A DNA stretch of 64,000 bases from Paradevosia shaoguanensis (GTDB taxonomy: Bacteria; Pseudomonadota; Alphaproteobacteria; Rhizobiales; Devosiaceae). A program made the translations under genes and the position numbers. The stretch lies in assembly GCF_016801025.1 (NCBI RefSeq), contig NZ_CP068983.1:4332501-4396500 (forward strand). The letters run 5' to 3'. The notes beneath the pieces are model-generated. The model was not told where the DNA came from. It was given only the letters and a program-made list of their open reading frames with translations, and did not search any database. Positions 31,806-39,497 of the stretch are shown one piece after another. The first letter of the stretch is position 1, and each line of letters begins with the position of its first letter.

Positions 31806-32275
31806 TGAGTCGCCAGGCCGACGCCATTACCTCCCCCGATCTCCATTCCCTGCTGGATAGGGTGCGCAAGGCGACGGGACCTGATGCGGTGCTCGACGCG
31901 GAGATAGCGGTCGCGATCGGCCCTATCGTCATGCGCCAGACCTCATACGGAAGCTACGCCTTTTTCGATCGGCGCCGGGACAACATGTGCTTCCTGTGCA
32001 ACGTCCGGAGCGCTCCGTTTGACGAGCTAAGCACTTGCCTTTCCGTTCCCTCCTACTCCTCCTCCCTCGACGCCACAGTTGCGCTGATCGAGGAGAAGCT
32101 GCCGGGTTGGCAACGCGCAAGCGGCACCTGTGGCGAGCAGGATATGCCATGGGCCTGCCTCACCGAGCCTGACGAGCCGTGCCGGGACTTCTCCGCCGAT
32201 GCGCCGGACGAAGTGCTCGCCCTTCTCGACGCCCTCCTCCAAGCCCTTATCGAGGTGCACCATGACGAAGCCTGA
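31805..32275 (+). CDS. Hypothetical accessory protein
   Basis: 156 residues from ATG 31805, sharing one base with the prior stop. Contains LLDRVRKATGPDAVLDAEIAVAIG and a C-terminal acidic helix; similar short proteins in phages carry a DUF-type segment starting LLDRVxxATGPD. Function unknown. Confidence 0.6.
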   Translation: MSRQADAITSPDLHSLLDRVRKATGPDAVLDAEIAVAIGPIVMRQTSYGSYAFFDRRRDNMCFLCNVRSAPFDELSTCLSVPSYSSSLDATVALIEEKLPGWQRASGTCGEQDMPWACLTEPDEPCRDFSADAPDEVLALLDALLQALIEVHHDEA

Positions 32276-32540
32276 CGATATCCCGCAGGATGTGTGGGAG
32301 ACGGCGCAGTCCTCTATCGCTGAGGGAATGCGTTCCACGAATATCCCCGAGGCAGTGTCCCGCGCCATCCTCGCCGAGCGTGAGCGCTGCGCGAAAGTGG
32401 CTGAGCGTGATGCCGACTGGTCAAAGTTCGGGGAAAGAGACGTCTCCCAATGGGAGGATGGACCCGATGGGGCACGGGACTACCGCCTCGGAATCGCTGC
32501 CGGCCGTTCTATTGCCGCTGCCATCAGGAGCCACTCATGA
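32262..32540 (+). CDS. Hypothetical small accessory protein
   Basis: 92 residues from ATG 32262, overlapping the previous gene by 14 bases. IPQDVWETAQSS, ILAERERCAKVAE and a C-terminal AAGRSIAAAIRS are recurring pieces of small phage accessory proteins. No function known. Confidence 0.6.
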   Translation: MTKPDDIPQDVWETAQSSIAEGMRSTNIPEAVSRAILAERERCAKVAERDADWSKFGERDVSQWEDGPDGARDYRLGIAAGRSIAAAIRSHS

Positions 32541-33667
32541 GCACCAACCCCATTAGCGAGAAACTGCTGGCGGAAATGCTGGCCGGGCTGGAAGGCGTGA
32601 CGCCGGGGCCTTGGTATACGACCGGGGCGCCGTGGTTCTCTGGCAATGATGGCGTGCTGGCTGGCTCCCCAGATGGCAATATCGCCTACCTGATTGCAGA
32701 CTGCGACGATGGCATGAACCCTCGCAACGAATATGTCGAAGGTCATGGGCCGTTCCCGCTTGGCGACAAGGACGCTGACGCCGCCCACATCGCCCGCTGC
32801 GATCCCGACACTATCCGCTCCATCCTCACCGAACTCCGCGACCGTCGCGCTGCCGACAGCCACGCCAACCAGGCCGTGGTGACGGAGGAGGTGCGACAGG
32901 CCGCTATCGACGTCGATTTGTGGCTGAAATCGGCTCTGGAATGCCGAGAGTGGGTTTGGGATGGCGATCAACGCGCGGCCGCAGAGGATGCCCGTACGGC
33001 CCTCACCGCCGCCCTCTCCCGCGCAGAAGGGCAAGAGCCGGTGGCCTATCTGCACAAGCCCACGGGCAATGTCTTCAAGGCCGCAGAGTTCCGGCCGCTC
33101 TTGACCGCTTGGCAACGGCAATTCGCCGATACGCATGCCGCTGAGGAAATAGAGGCAGATTTCCTCCCTCTCTACCGCTCGGCACTGGTCGAGGCTCCCG
33201 CGCCGGCCGTGCCTGATGGGTGGAAGCTGGTGCCGGTAGAGCCGACCGAGGCAATGAAAGTGGCTGCGTTCGGCCCCATTATTGAAGGCGGTCGCGGCGG
33301 CCCCATCACCAAGGATTTTCTGCGGCAAGAGATTGGCATCGGGACTTTCAAGGCCATGATCGCCGCCGCCCCGCTGCAACCCGTTGCAACGCACCGCCAC
33401 AAGAAGAGCGGCGGCGAATACGTGCTGCTCGGCATCGGCAAGATGCAGGCGAAGCACTGGGTGGACAAGAAACCGTCCATTGATGCGCTGATGAAAGAAC
33501 CGCCAGCGTCGGTGCCGCCTCCCTCCGTCGATATGCACCCAGTCGCTATGTACCAGTCCACCGATGACGGATCGCTCTGGGCGCGCCCGATCGAGGAATG
33601 GGAGGATGGCCGTTTCGAGGTTCTGGCCGCGCCTTACCAGCCTCTAGTGAGGGGAGAGGGCGAATGA
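32537..33667 (+). CDS. Mosaic phage accessory protein (Ead/DUF-type modules)
   Basis: 376 residues from ATG 32537 (ATGA overlap). It is a chain of modules each common in phage accessory genes: GVTPGPW with DAAHIARCDPDTI (1-100), a helical middle, PDGWKLVPVEPTEAM (about 225-240), then YVLLGIGKMQAKHW and VAMYQSTDDGSLWARPIEEW, a DUF1653-like end. No catalytic motif. It probably arose by recombination among Ead-like genes. Confidence 0.65.
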   Translation: MSTNPISEKLLAEMLAGLEGVTPGPWYTTGAPWFSGNDGVLAGSPDGNIAYLIADCDDGMNPRNEYVEGHGPFPLGDKDADAAHIARCDPDTIRSILTELRDRRAADSHANQAVVTEEVRQAAIDVDLWLKSALECREWVWDGDQRAAAEDARTALTAALSRAEGQEPVAYLHKPTGNVFKAAEFRPLLTAWQRQFADTHAAEEIEADFLPLYRSALVEAPAPAVPDGWKLVPVEPTEAMKVAAFGPIIEGGRGGPITKDFLRQEIGIGTFKAMIAAAPLQPVATHRHKKSGGEYVLLGIGKMQAKHWVDKKPSIDALMKEPPASVPPPSVDMHPVAMYQSTDDGSLWARPIEEWEDGRFEVLAAPYQPLVRGEGE

Positions 33668-34194
33668 GCTGCGGCTATGAAGGATACGAATTCGGCGGAG
33701 GCTATATCGATAGCTGCTGCATTGATGGTTTCTTATGGGATTTGGATAGCTGCGACGAACCCGGTGGTGGGCTGACCCATGGTGGTGACTTCGCCTGCCC
33801 CCGCTGCAACACCGGTGCATTCCTTGAGCAGGCCATAGAAGATGCAGAGTCCTGCGGGGTGAGCATGAGAACGCCCTGGTGTGGTGCAGAACAGTGGGAG
33901 CGTGCTGTCGCCAAGGCCAGAAAGGAGAACCAGGAAGGCGCAGAGGCATTCCTTGCTTCCCTTAAGCCATTCATAGCTGCCGATTGGCCCGATCGCCAGG
34001 CCGTGCACGAGGGTCGAGCAAGCTGGGAAAATACGATCAGTCGCCAATGGCCTTGGGAGCAGGAGGCGCAGGAACAGATAGAGCAGAAGCTCACGCGATC
34101 TCGCAAAGAGCCCATGATCTTCTTGCCCAGCGAGATCGAACGCGCGGCTTTCATGGCCCGTTCCGCCCTCAACCCCGAGAGGGCCGAGAAGTGA
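33664..34194 (+). CDS. Cysteine-rich hypothetical protein
   Basis: 176 residues from ATG 33664 (ATGA overlap). The first 60 residues hold many cysteines (SCCIDG, SCDEPGG, CPRCNTGAFL), possibly a metal-binding knuckle, followed by an acidic helical segment with WPDRQAVHEGRASWENTISR and a C-terminal helix. Unknown family. Confidence 0.55.
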   Translation: MSCGYEGYEFGGGYIDSCCIDGFLWDLDSCDEPGGGLTHGGDFACPRCNTGAFLEQAIEDAESCGVSMRTPWCGAEQWERAVAKARKENQEGAEAFLASLKPFIAADWPDRQAVHEGRASWENTISRQWPWEQEAQEQIEQKLTRSRKEPMIFLPSEIERAAFMARSALNPERAEK

Positions 34195-34391
34195 ATCTGA
34201 CCTACGCGCAGTACGATTTCTTGGAAGCGCTGGAAAACGGATGGAGGCTCAAACCAGCCGACGATGCCGAAGATCGCGTTCGCCAGTTTTGCAGGAAGAA
34301 CGGTCTTGCGGAGGTGTTGGCGAAGCCACGTCGCTGGAGCATCACCCCCGTCGGCCGCGCTGCCCTCCAAGCCGCGAGGTCCAAGGAATGA
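34191..34391 (+). CDS. Small winged-helix-like protein
   Basis: 66 residues from GTG 34191 overlapping the previous stop (GTGA). LTYAQYDFLEALENGWRL with a later RRWSITPVGRAAL resembles a short winged helix. No further evidence for function. Confidence 0.5.
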   Translation: MNLTYAQYDFLEALENGWRLKPADDAEDRVRQFCRKNGLAEVLAKPRRWSITPVGRAALQAARSKE

Positions 34392-34630
34392 CCAGCATGC
34401 GGGAGAAGATCGCGATGGCGATTCTGGCCAAGGTGCCCCGTGGTTATGGCATGACCAAAGCCGAGGCGTCCGACTACGCCGATGCCGTCCTCGATGCTCT
34501 CATGGAGCCTACGCAGGAGATGAATGTGGCCGGCAGTGCCACCAGCGAATTGACTCCAGATGAAGTTCGCCCAAGCACTGCGGCAACCATCTTCCGCGCC
34601 ATGATCCAAGCCGCGAGGGATGGAGCATGA
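34388..34630 (+). CDS. Hypothetical small protein
   Basis: 80 residues from ATG 34388 (ATGA overlap). Begins MTSMREKIAMAILAKVPRGY and contains KAEASDYADAVLDALMEP, a pattern common in small phage proteins that accompany Ead-type genes. Unknown function. Confidence 0.55.
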   Translation: MTSMREKIAMAILAKVPRGYGMTKAEASDYADAVLDALMEPTQEMNVAGSATSELTPDEVRPSTAATIFRAMIQAARDGA

Positions 34631-34962
34631 GCGGGTTGCTCAAGCCGGCCCAAGCTGCCGATGCGCTCGGAATATCTGACCGCCAGCTCCGAGATTTGAC
34701 GGACGATGGCTCTCTGCCCTTTATCAATGTCGGCAGGGGTGAGAAGCGCCTTTCACGCCGATACGATCCGAACGATATTGAGGCGTTCAAGGTCGCCCGC
34801 AGGAGAGTAGAATGTCCGTCTACAAGCGCAACGGCGTCGGCACCTATCGCTACGACTTCGAGGTCGGTGGTAAGCGATTTGTCGGAGATACGGGCGAGAC
34901 TGACAAGCGCAAAGCCGAAGCAGCTCAAAAGCGCGAGCGGGAGAAAGCCCGAGATCGCCTGA
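34627..34962 (+). CDS. Excisionase-like HTH protein
   Basis: 111 residues from ATG 34627. LLKPAQAADALGISDRQLRD and LPFINVGRGEKRLSRRYDP are a MerR/excisionase-type winged helix (residues 4-55). The last 50 residues are read from the integrase region in another frame (151-base overlap) and are Ser/Ala/Pro-rich. Adjacent to the integrase, so it is a good recombination directionality factor candidate. Confidence 0.7.
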   Translation: MSGLLKPAQAADALGISDRQLRDLTDDGSLPFINVGRGEKRLSRRYDPNDIEAFKVARRRVECPSTSATASAPIATTSRSVVSDLSEIRARLTSAKPKQLKSASGRKPEIA

Positions 34963-35957
34963 GGGCCGCTGCCGACAAATTCAGCGCTAATATGACCTTC
35001 GGCGCTGCTTGCGTGCGCTACATGGAGGAAGTTGGCGAGCACCATAAGAACGCTCTGACAACCCTGTCCAATCTCGAATGGCTCCAGGCTCAACTTGGAG
35101 CCAAGACGTTGGTCTCCAACATAGACGACAACAGGGTCTCGTTCGTTGTCGCAAAGCGCCGCCGTGAGTTCCGCAAGGTCGGAAACGATCAGACGCCGAA
35201 GACACTCGTCAGCAACGCCACTGTCAACCGGACCTGCACCGAGCAGCTGCGCAAGGTGTTGCGGCGTGCCGAAACGAAGTGGGGATGCGCGGTCGGGGAA
35301 ATAGATTGGGCTGGCCACATGCTGCCAGAACCGAAAGAGCGCGTTCGCGAAGCTTCAGTCGAAGAGGAAGGTCTGGTTATGGACCAACTGGACCGAGGCT
35401 ATGATGATGGGGTGTTGTTCGCCGTGCTTACAGGATGCCGTCGCATGGAAATCGTTGGTCTAACATGGCAGTCCGTTGATTTCTTCAACCGCGTGTTCAC
35501 TGTGATCGGAAAGGGCGAGAAAAGCCGCACGGTGCCCATGAGCAATGCGGTGTTCGACTTGCTCTGGTCTATCAAGGACAACGATCCGCAATGGGTTTTT
35601 ACCTATGTGGCGGCGCGAACGGACAAGCGAAAGGGCATAGTCCGGGGCATTAGGTATCCGATGACCGACGCTGGGCTCCGAACAGCGGCCAGGCGAGCAG
35701 TCAGTGGGGCTGGCATCAAGAACCTGCGGTTCCATGATCTGCGCCACACGGCCGCGACACGTATTCTGAGGAAGTCAAATCTCAGGGTCGTGCAGAACCT
35801 GCTCGGGCACGCCGAGCCATCGACCACGGCGAAATATGCTCATGCTATGGTTGAAGACATCCGCGCCGCCATGGATGCAGCAGGCCCCGCCACAATCCCC
35901 GCCGACGAGCTGGCTTTTCGTATTAACTCACTGACGAAGCGCGGGAAATCGGGTTAA
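34812..35957 (+). CDS. int: Tyrosine integrase
   Basis: 381 residues. N-terminal Arm-binding-like domain (SVYKRNGVGTYRYDFEVGGK), SAM-like core-binding domain (80-160), and catalytic domain with Arg in TGCRRMEI, HDLRHTAATR (H-x-x-R), GHAEPSTTAKYAH with the nucleophile Tyr and the second His. All catalytic residues are present. It ends 8 bases before the tRNA-Pro fragment, the expected place for a phage integrase at attR. Confidence 0.92.
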   Translation: MSVYKRNGVGTYRYDFEVGGKRFVGDTGETDKRKAEAAQKREREKARDRLRAAADKFSANMTFGAACVRYMEEVGEHHKNALTTLSNLEWLQAQLGAKTLVSNIDDNRVSFVVAKRRREFRKVGNDQTPKTLVSNATVNRTCTEQLRKVLRRAETKWGCAVGEIDWAGHMLPEPKERVREASVEEEGLVMDQLDRGYDDGVLFAVLTGCRRMEIVGLTWQSVDFFNRVFTVIGKGEKSRTVPMSNAVFDLLWSIKDNDPQWVFTYVAARTDKRKGIVRGIRYPMTDAGLRTAARRAVSGAGIKNLRFHDLRHTAATRILRKSNLRVVQNLLGHAEPSTTAKYAHAMVEDIRAAMDAAGPATIPADELAFRINSLTKRGKSG

Positions 35958-35964
35958 GGGAGCA

Positions 35965-36006
35965 TGTCCCCCAGACAAATGCGCTACCAGGCTGCGCTAC
36001 ACCCCG
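35965..36006 (-). other. Right attachment junction within tRNA-Pro(GGG) (5' portion only)
   Basis: Read leftward from 36006, the sequence has the tRNA-Pro acceptor 5' strand CGGGGTG, D-arm GCGC-AGCCTGGTA-GCGC and an anticodon loop CTGGGGG (anticodon GGG). It matches a tRNA only to about position 41; the second anticodon-stem strand, T-arm and acceptor 3' strand are absent, replaced by prophage sequence beside the integrase stop. It marks the attachment junction. The complete tRNA would be expected at the far end of the prophage, outside this window. Confidence 0.75.
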
Positions 36007-36016
36007 ACTGCGGGGA

Positions 36017-36045
36017 GACATAGTGAAACCGGCCTTTGGAAGCAA
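36017..36045 (-). promoter_or_regulatory. Orphaned tRNA-Pro promoter
   Basis: On the minus strand TTGCTT (36045-36040), 17-base spacer, TATGTC (36022-36017), ending about 11 bases before the tRNA 5' end. It is on the host side and now reads through the tRNA stub into the integrase gene antisense. Confidence 0.45.
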
Positions 36046-36181
36046 CCCCGATTTTCGCCCCATGGGGACAATCTGTGAGATTCGGCAGGCGTCCGAACGG
36101 CCTAAGTCCCAATGCTGCCTTGAAATCTTCAACAAGGCTGTCGAATAGTCATTGGGACGACATCGCGAAGAGGAAAGTTCA

Positions 36182-36679
36182 ATGGGACTGTTCGACGACA
36201 TCAAGGCCAAGATCTTCGGCGCACCCGCCACGGCCACTCCTGCCCCCAATACCAGCGCTGACGATGCCGCCAAGGCTATCGGAATCGCTGCCGCCAACCG
36301 CGTGGCCGCTTCGCTTGCGCCCACACCGACGGCCAATGTTCAGGTCGCACAGGCTGCACCGCCCCCGGCGCCCACGCCTGCTCCGGCTGCCGCCCCTGCT
36401 GCGGCACCTGCCGCTCCCTCGGCGCCTGTCGATGTCGCCGCAGTGCTCGATGCTGCCGTGGCCAAGGCCGGACAGAAGCTCGACTGGCGCAAATCGATCG
36501 TGGATCTCATGAAGGCGCTCGGGCTGGACAGCGGCCTCGCAGCCCGCAAGCAGCTTGCCGCCGAGCTCGGCTACAAGGGCGATACCGGTGATTCCGCTGC
36601 GATGAACATCTGGCTGCACAAGCAGGTTATCCAGAAGCTCAAGGACAATGGCGGCAAGGTGCCGGCCGATCTCCTCTAG
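36182..36679 (+). CDS. DUF3597 protein
   Basis: 165 residues from ATG 36182 with GAGGAA upstream. An Ala/Pro-rich spacer (about 60-85) separates MGLFDDIKAKIFGAP from the DUF3597 domain (VDVAAVLDAAVAK... LGYKGDTGDSAAMNIWLHKQV). The domain is a small helical fold of unknown role, common in Hyphomicrobiales. First host gene beside attR. Confidence 0.75.
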   Translation: MGLFDDIKAKIFGAPATATPAPNTSADDAAKAIGIAAANRVAASLAPTPTANVQVAQAAPPPAPTPAPAAAPAAAPAAPSAPVDVAAVLDAAVAKAGQKLDWRKSIVDLMKALGLDSGLAARKQLAAELGYKGDTGDSAAMNIWLHKQVIQKLKDNGGKVPADLL

Positions 36680-36748
36680 CCCGCGCGGCACATGGTAAAG
36701 TTTTCGTAAATATGCAAATATCCTCCCGGGTCTCTCTCGGGGGGAATT

Positions 36749-37204
36749 ATGGCATCGCTCAACGTCAAACTGGCGCGCGCCGTCAAGACCAGCGCGATCT
36801 ACGACCTCGTCACCTGCCTGCCGCTGGCGCTGCCCGGCATTGCCGGTGTCTACCTTTCGGTATTGAATGCGCTCAACGGGGCGATGAGCCTCGGCGGTTC
36901 GGTGGGCGAGCTTTCGCCGCTGGCCATGATGTTCATCAATTTTCTCGGCTCGCTGATCTCGATCTGGGCCGTGCTGCGCCTTATCAATCCGAGCTGGGCC
37001 AATGGCCTTACCGACGTGGCGGTTCGCACGCTCTTCTCGATCGCGATGCTCAACGCCATCCTCAATGGCGTCCCCGGTCTCGTCGGTGTGCTCTGGGTCT
37101 GCGAGCTTGGGCTATTGCTAGCCCAGGCCTATTACCTCCACCGCGTCTGGCAGGCAGAGCACCACGCCGCGACCTCGTTCGGCGCCCACGCTCCCGCCGA
37201 ATAG
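36749..37204 (+). CDS. Four-helix inner-membrane protein, unknown
   Basis: 151 residues with four predicted membrane helices (about 20-42, 62-82, 96-112, 113-132). No motif recognised. Monocistronic and convergent with the MHS transporter gene; they share a hairpin terminator. Confidence 0.6.
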   Translation: MASLNVKLARAVKTSAIYDLVTCLPLALPGIAGVYLSVLNALNGAMSLGGSVGELSPLAMMFINFLGSLISIWAVLRLINPSWANGLTDVAVRTLFSIAMLNAILNGVPGLVGVLWVCELGLLLAQAYYLHRVWQAEHHAATSFGAHAPAE

Positions 37205-37236
37205 AAAAGGCGCTCCCGCATCGCTGCGGAAGCGCC
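37205..37236 (-). terminator. Terminator between membrane gene and MFS gene
   Basis: A 12-bp stem (GGCGCT-C/T-CCGCA type, one mismatch) with a TCGC loop; on the minus strand it is followed by TTTT. It mainly serves the MFS gene and may act on both. Confidence 0.7.
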
Positions 37237-37258
37237 TCACAAGACATCCGTCGGCCGA

Positions 37259-38608
37259 TCAGGCCTCGATATCGACGTCCTTGGTTTCCTTGCCGAGCAG
37301 CAATGCGATGAGCGTCAGCACCGACATGGCGGTGAGGTAGATACCCACCCAGAACGGGCTGCCCGCTCCATAGCTCCAGAGCGCCACCGCGATGAACGGG
37401 GCCACTGCCGCGCCCAGGATCGAGGACACGTTGTAGGAGATGCCTGAGCCCGTATAGCGGACATTGGCCGGGAACAGTTCGGGCAGCAGCGCGCCCATCG
37501 GGCCGAAGGTCATGCCCATGAGCGAGAAGCCGAGGATCAGCCAGGCCATCACGCCGAACGAACCGCCGGCGAGCATCGGCACCCAGACGAGGCCGAAGAG
37601 CGCGATGGCGATCGTCACCCAGATCAGGGTGCGGCGACGGCCCCAGCGGTCGGCCCAGGGCCCCGAAACCAGCGTGAAGATGCCGAAGAACACCACGCCC
37701 ACGATCATCATGAGCACGAACGTGTTGTAGCTGTAGCCGAGCCCCGGCACGCCGGCATCTGCCGCCGCGCGGCCATAGCTGAGCGAGAACGTGGTCATCA
37801 GGTAGAAGAGCACGTAGGTCGCCAGCATGTAGAAGGTGCCGAGGATCAGTTCCTTCCAATGGCTGCGGAACACGGCGGCCAGCGGCAGGCGCTTGACTTG
37901 GCCGGTCTTCACCGTCTTCTCGAAAGCCGAGCTTTCGACGAGGCTCAGACGCACCCAGAGGCCGACCGCGACCATTACGATCGAAAAGAGGAACGGGATA
38001 CGCCAACCCCAGTCGAGGAAGGCCAGGGAGGGCCGCGAAGGATCGTCGGACGGCATCATGGCCGCGATGATGAGGAAGAGCCCGTTGGCGATAATGAAGC
38101 CGACCGGCGCACCAAGCTGCGGGAAGGTGCCGAAAATGGCGCGCTTGCCCTTGGGCGCGTTCTCGGTCGCAACGAGTGCGGCGCCGCTCCACTCGCCGCC
38201 GAGCGCAAAGCCTTGGGCGAGGCGCAGGATCACCAACAGCGCCGGCGCCAGCCAATTGGCCATCGCATAGGTCGGCAGGAGGCCGATGAGGAACGTGGCG
38301 ATGCCCATGGTGAGCAGCGCGCCCACCAGCGTCACCTTGCGGCCGCGACGGTCGCCAAGATGGCCGAAGAAGATCGCGCCGAGCGGGCGAGCCACCATGG
38401 CAGCGCCGAAGACGGCGAACGAGGCCAGGAGCGCCGTGGTTTCATTGCCGGCGGGGAAGAACAGATGAGGAAATACGAGTACGGCCGCGGTCGCGTAGAC
38501 GTAGAAGTCGTAGAACTCGATAGTCGTGCCGATGAGACTGGCCAGAAGCACGCGCGAACGCGGATTGGCCGGCGCTGCATCGGCAGACGACGCAGCTAAA
38601 GAAGACAT
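37259..38608 (-). CDS. MFS transporter, metabolite:H+ symporter (MHS) type
   Basis: 449 residues, 12 predicted helices. SLIGTTIEFYDFYVYATAA near the start, GHLGDRRGRKVTL in loop 2-3, and LAQGFALGGEWSGAAL are the MHS (ShiA/ProP-like) hallmarks. Likely imports a dicarboxylate or similar solute with protons; the substrate cannot be read from sequence. Single gene ending in a terminator. Confidence 0.8.
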   Translation of the reverse strand: MSSLAASSADAAPANPRSRVLLASLIGTTIEFYDFYVYATAAVLVFPHLFFPAGNETTALLASFAVFGAAMVARPLGAIFFGHLGDRRGRKVTLVGALLTMGIATFLIGLLPTYAMANWLAPALLVILRLAQGFALGGEWSGAALVATENAPKGKRAIFGTFPQLGAPVGFIIANGLFLIIAAMMPSDDPSRPSLAFLDWGWRIPFLFSIVMVAVGLWVRLSLVESSAFEKTVKTGQVKRLPLAAVFRSHWKELILGTFYMLATYVLFYLMTTFSLSYGRAAADAGVPGLGYSYNTFVLMMIVGVVFFGIFTLVSGPWADRWGRRRTLIWVTIAIALFGLVWVPMLAGGSFGVMAWLILGFSLMGMTFGPMGALLPELFPANVRYTGSGISYNVSSILGAAVAPFIAVALWSYGAGSPFWVGIYLTAMSVLTLIALLLGKETKDVDIEA

Positions 38609-38784
38609 AAAAGTCGGCTCCGGAAGTACAGGCGCCCTGGAACTCGAAATCGAGGGCTCAAGGCGCGTTACTGCAAGTTTGCCCGCATGTCACGGGGTCG
38701 ACCTTGTTTACGCTCCGTTCCGAAATTGTAAACGATCGATGAAAGTGAGCCGGATGTCGCCGGAGCGAGCGTTGCCGCGAGGCA

Positions 38785-39375
38785 TCACTCCGCGTCTTCG
38801 GTTTCCTTGGGGAGAACAGCCAGCCCGTCCCTGCCCCAATGGCTGAAACGGTCGAGCAGCCGCGCGAAGGTCACGATCTCGTCTTCGCTCCACTTGCCCA
38901 TGGCCCGCGCCAGCATCTTCCACTTGAGGATGCGGAATTCCTCGGTGAAGGCGTGCCCGGCTTCGGTCAGTTCGAGGCAGATACGGCGTGCATCGGCCTG
39001 TGACGCGACCCGGCGGGCATAGCCCTTGTCGACGACCTCCGACACCAGCCGGCTGGCGCGCGAAGGGTCGATAGCGAGCCGCTCGGCCACCAGCCCGACC
39101 GTCACTTCGCTCTCGGGTGAGGGATGGCCCCAGTTGGCGATGGCCCCCATCGTATCGAGATGCTGCAAATCCACGTCCGGCCCGAGCGTCGCCACGAGCT
39201 TGGCGGCAAATTCGCGTTTGCTGACACCGCGGCGGATGCGCTGCATGGTAACGTCGATTTCAGCGATGGCCTCGGCCGACCGGCGGCCGATACCCTCACG
39301 CTCGAAAACCTCGAGGCGCTTGTCGTCGTCGTTGAAATAGCAGGGGCTGCCGGGCTTTTTGGTCGGGTCGTTCAT
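38785..39375 (-). CDS. MarR-family regulator of the divergent MFS exporter
   Basis: 196 residues from ATG 39375. A winged helix (VGLVAERLAIDPSRASRLVSEV, RRVASQADARRICLELTEAG) with an N-terminal extension starting MNDPTKKPGSPCYFNDDD. It diverges from the DHA2 exporter at 39498 across a palindromic site (39413-39429), so it probably represses itself and the exporter until a ligand is bound. Confidence 0.8.
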   Translation of the reverse strand: MNDPTKKPGSPCYFNDDDKRLEVFEREGIGRRSAEAIAEIDVTMQRIRRGVSKREFAAKLVATLGPDVDLQHLDTMGAIANWGHPSPESEVTVGLVAERLAIDPSRASRLVSEVVDKGYARRVASQADARRICLELTEAGHAFTEEFRILKWKMLARAMGKWSEDEIVTFARLLDRFSHWGRDGLAVLPKETEDAE

Positions 39376-39412
39376 GAACCGCCTATAGCACGTGTATGTG
39401 CGCCCAGCAATA

Positions 39413-39429
39413 ATATGCGTTACGCATAT
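39413..39429. promoter_or_regulatory. MarR operator palindrome
   Basis: ATATGCG-TTA-CGCATAT, a perfect 7-bp inverted repeat in the MarR/MFS intergenic region, nine bases before the -35 box of the exporter promoter. Confidence 0.7.
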
Positions 39430-39437
39430 ATATGTGA

Positions 39438-39466
39438 TTGACACGCATGTGTAGGAGGCAGATAAG
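39438..39466 (+). promoter_or_regulatory. MFS exporter promoter
   Basis: TTGACA (39438-39443), 17-base spacer, GATAAG (39461-39466), 31 bases before the ATG at 39498. Close to the operator, allowing repression. Confidence 0.55.
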
Positions 39467-39497
39467 TCTGCGCCTACGCAAGGGACACTCGCAAATC

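Noticed and set aside
35965-36006. Functional tRNA-Pro gene
   Set aside because: Only positions 1 to about 41 fit a cloverleaf; the T-arm and 3' acceptor strand are missing.
37062-38255. 397-codon open frame on the - strand overlapping the MFS gene
   Set aside because: An alternative frame of the MFS transporter; Arg/Gly/Ala-rich with no domain.
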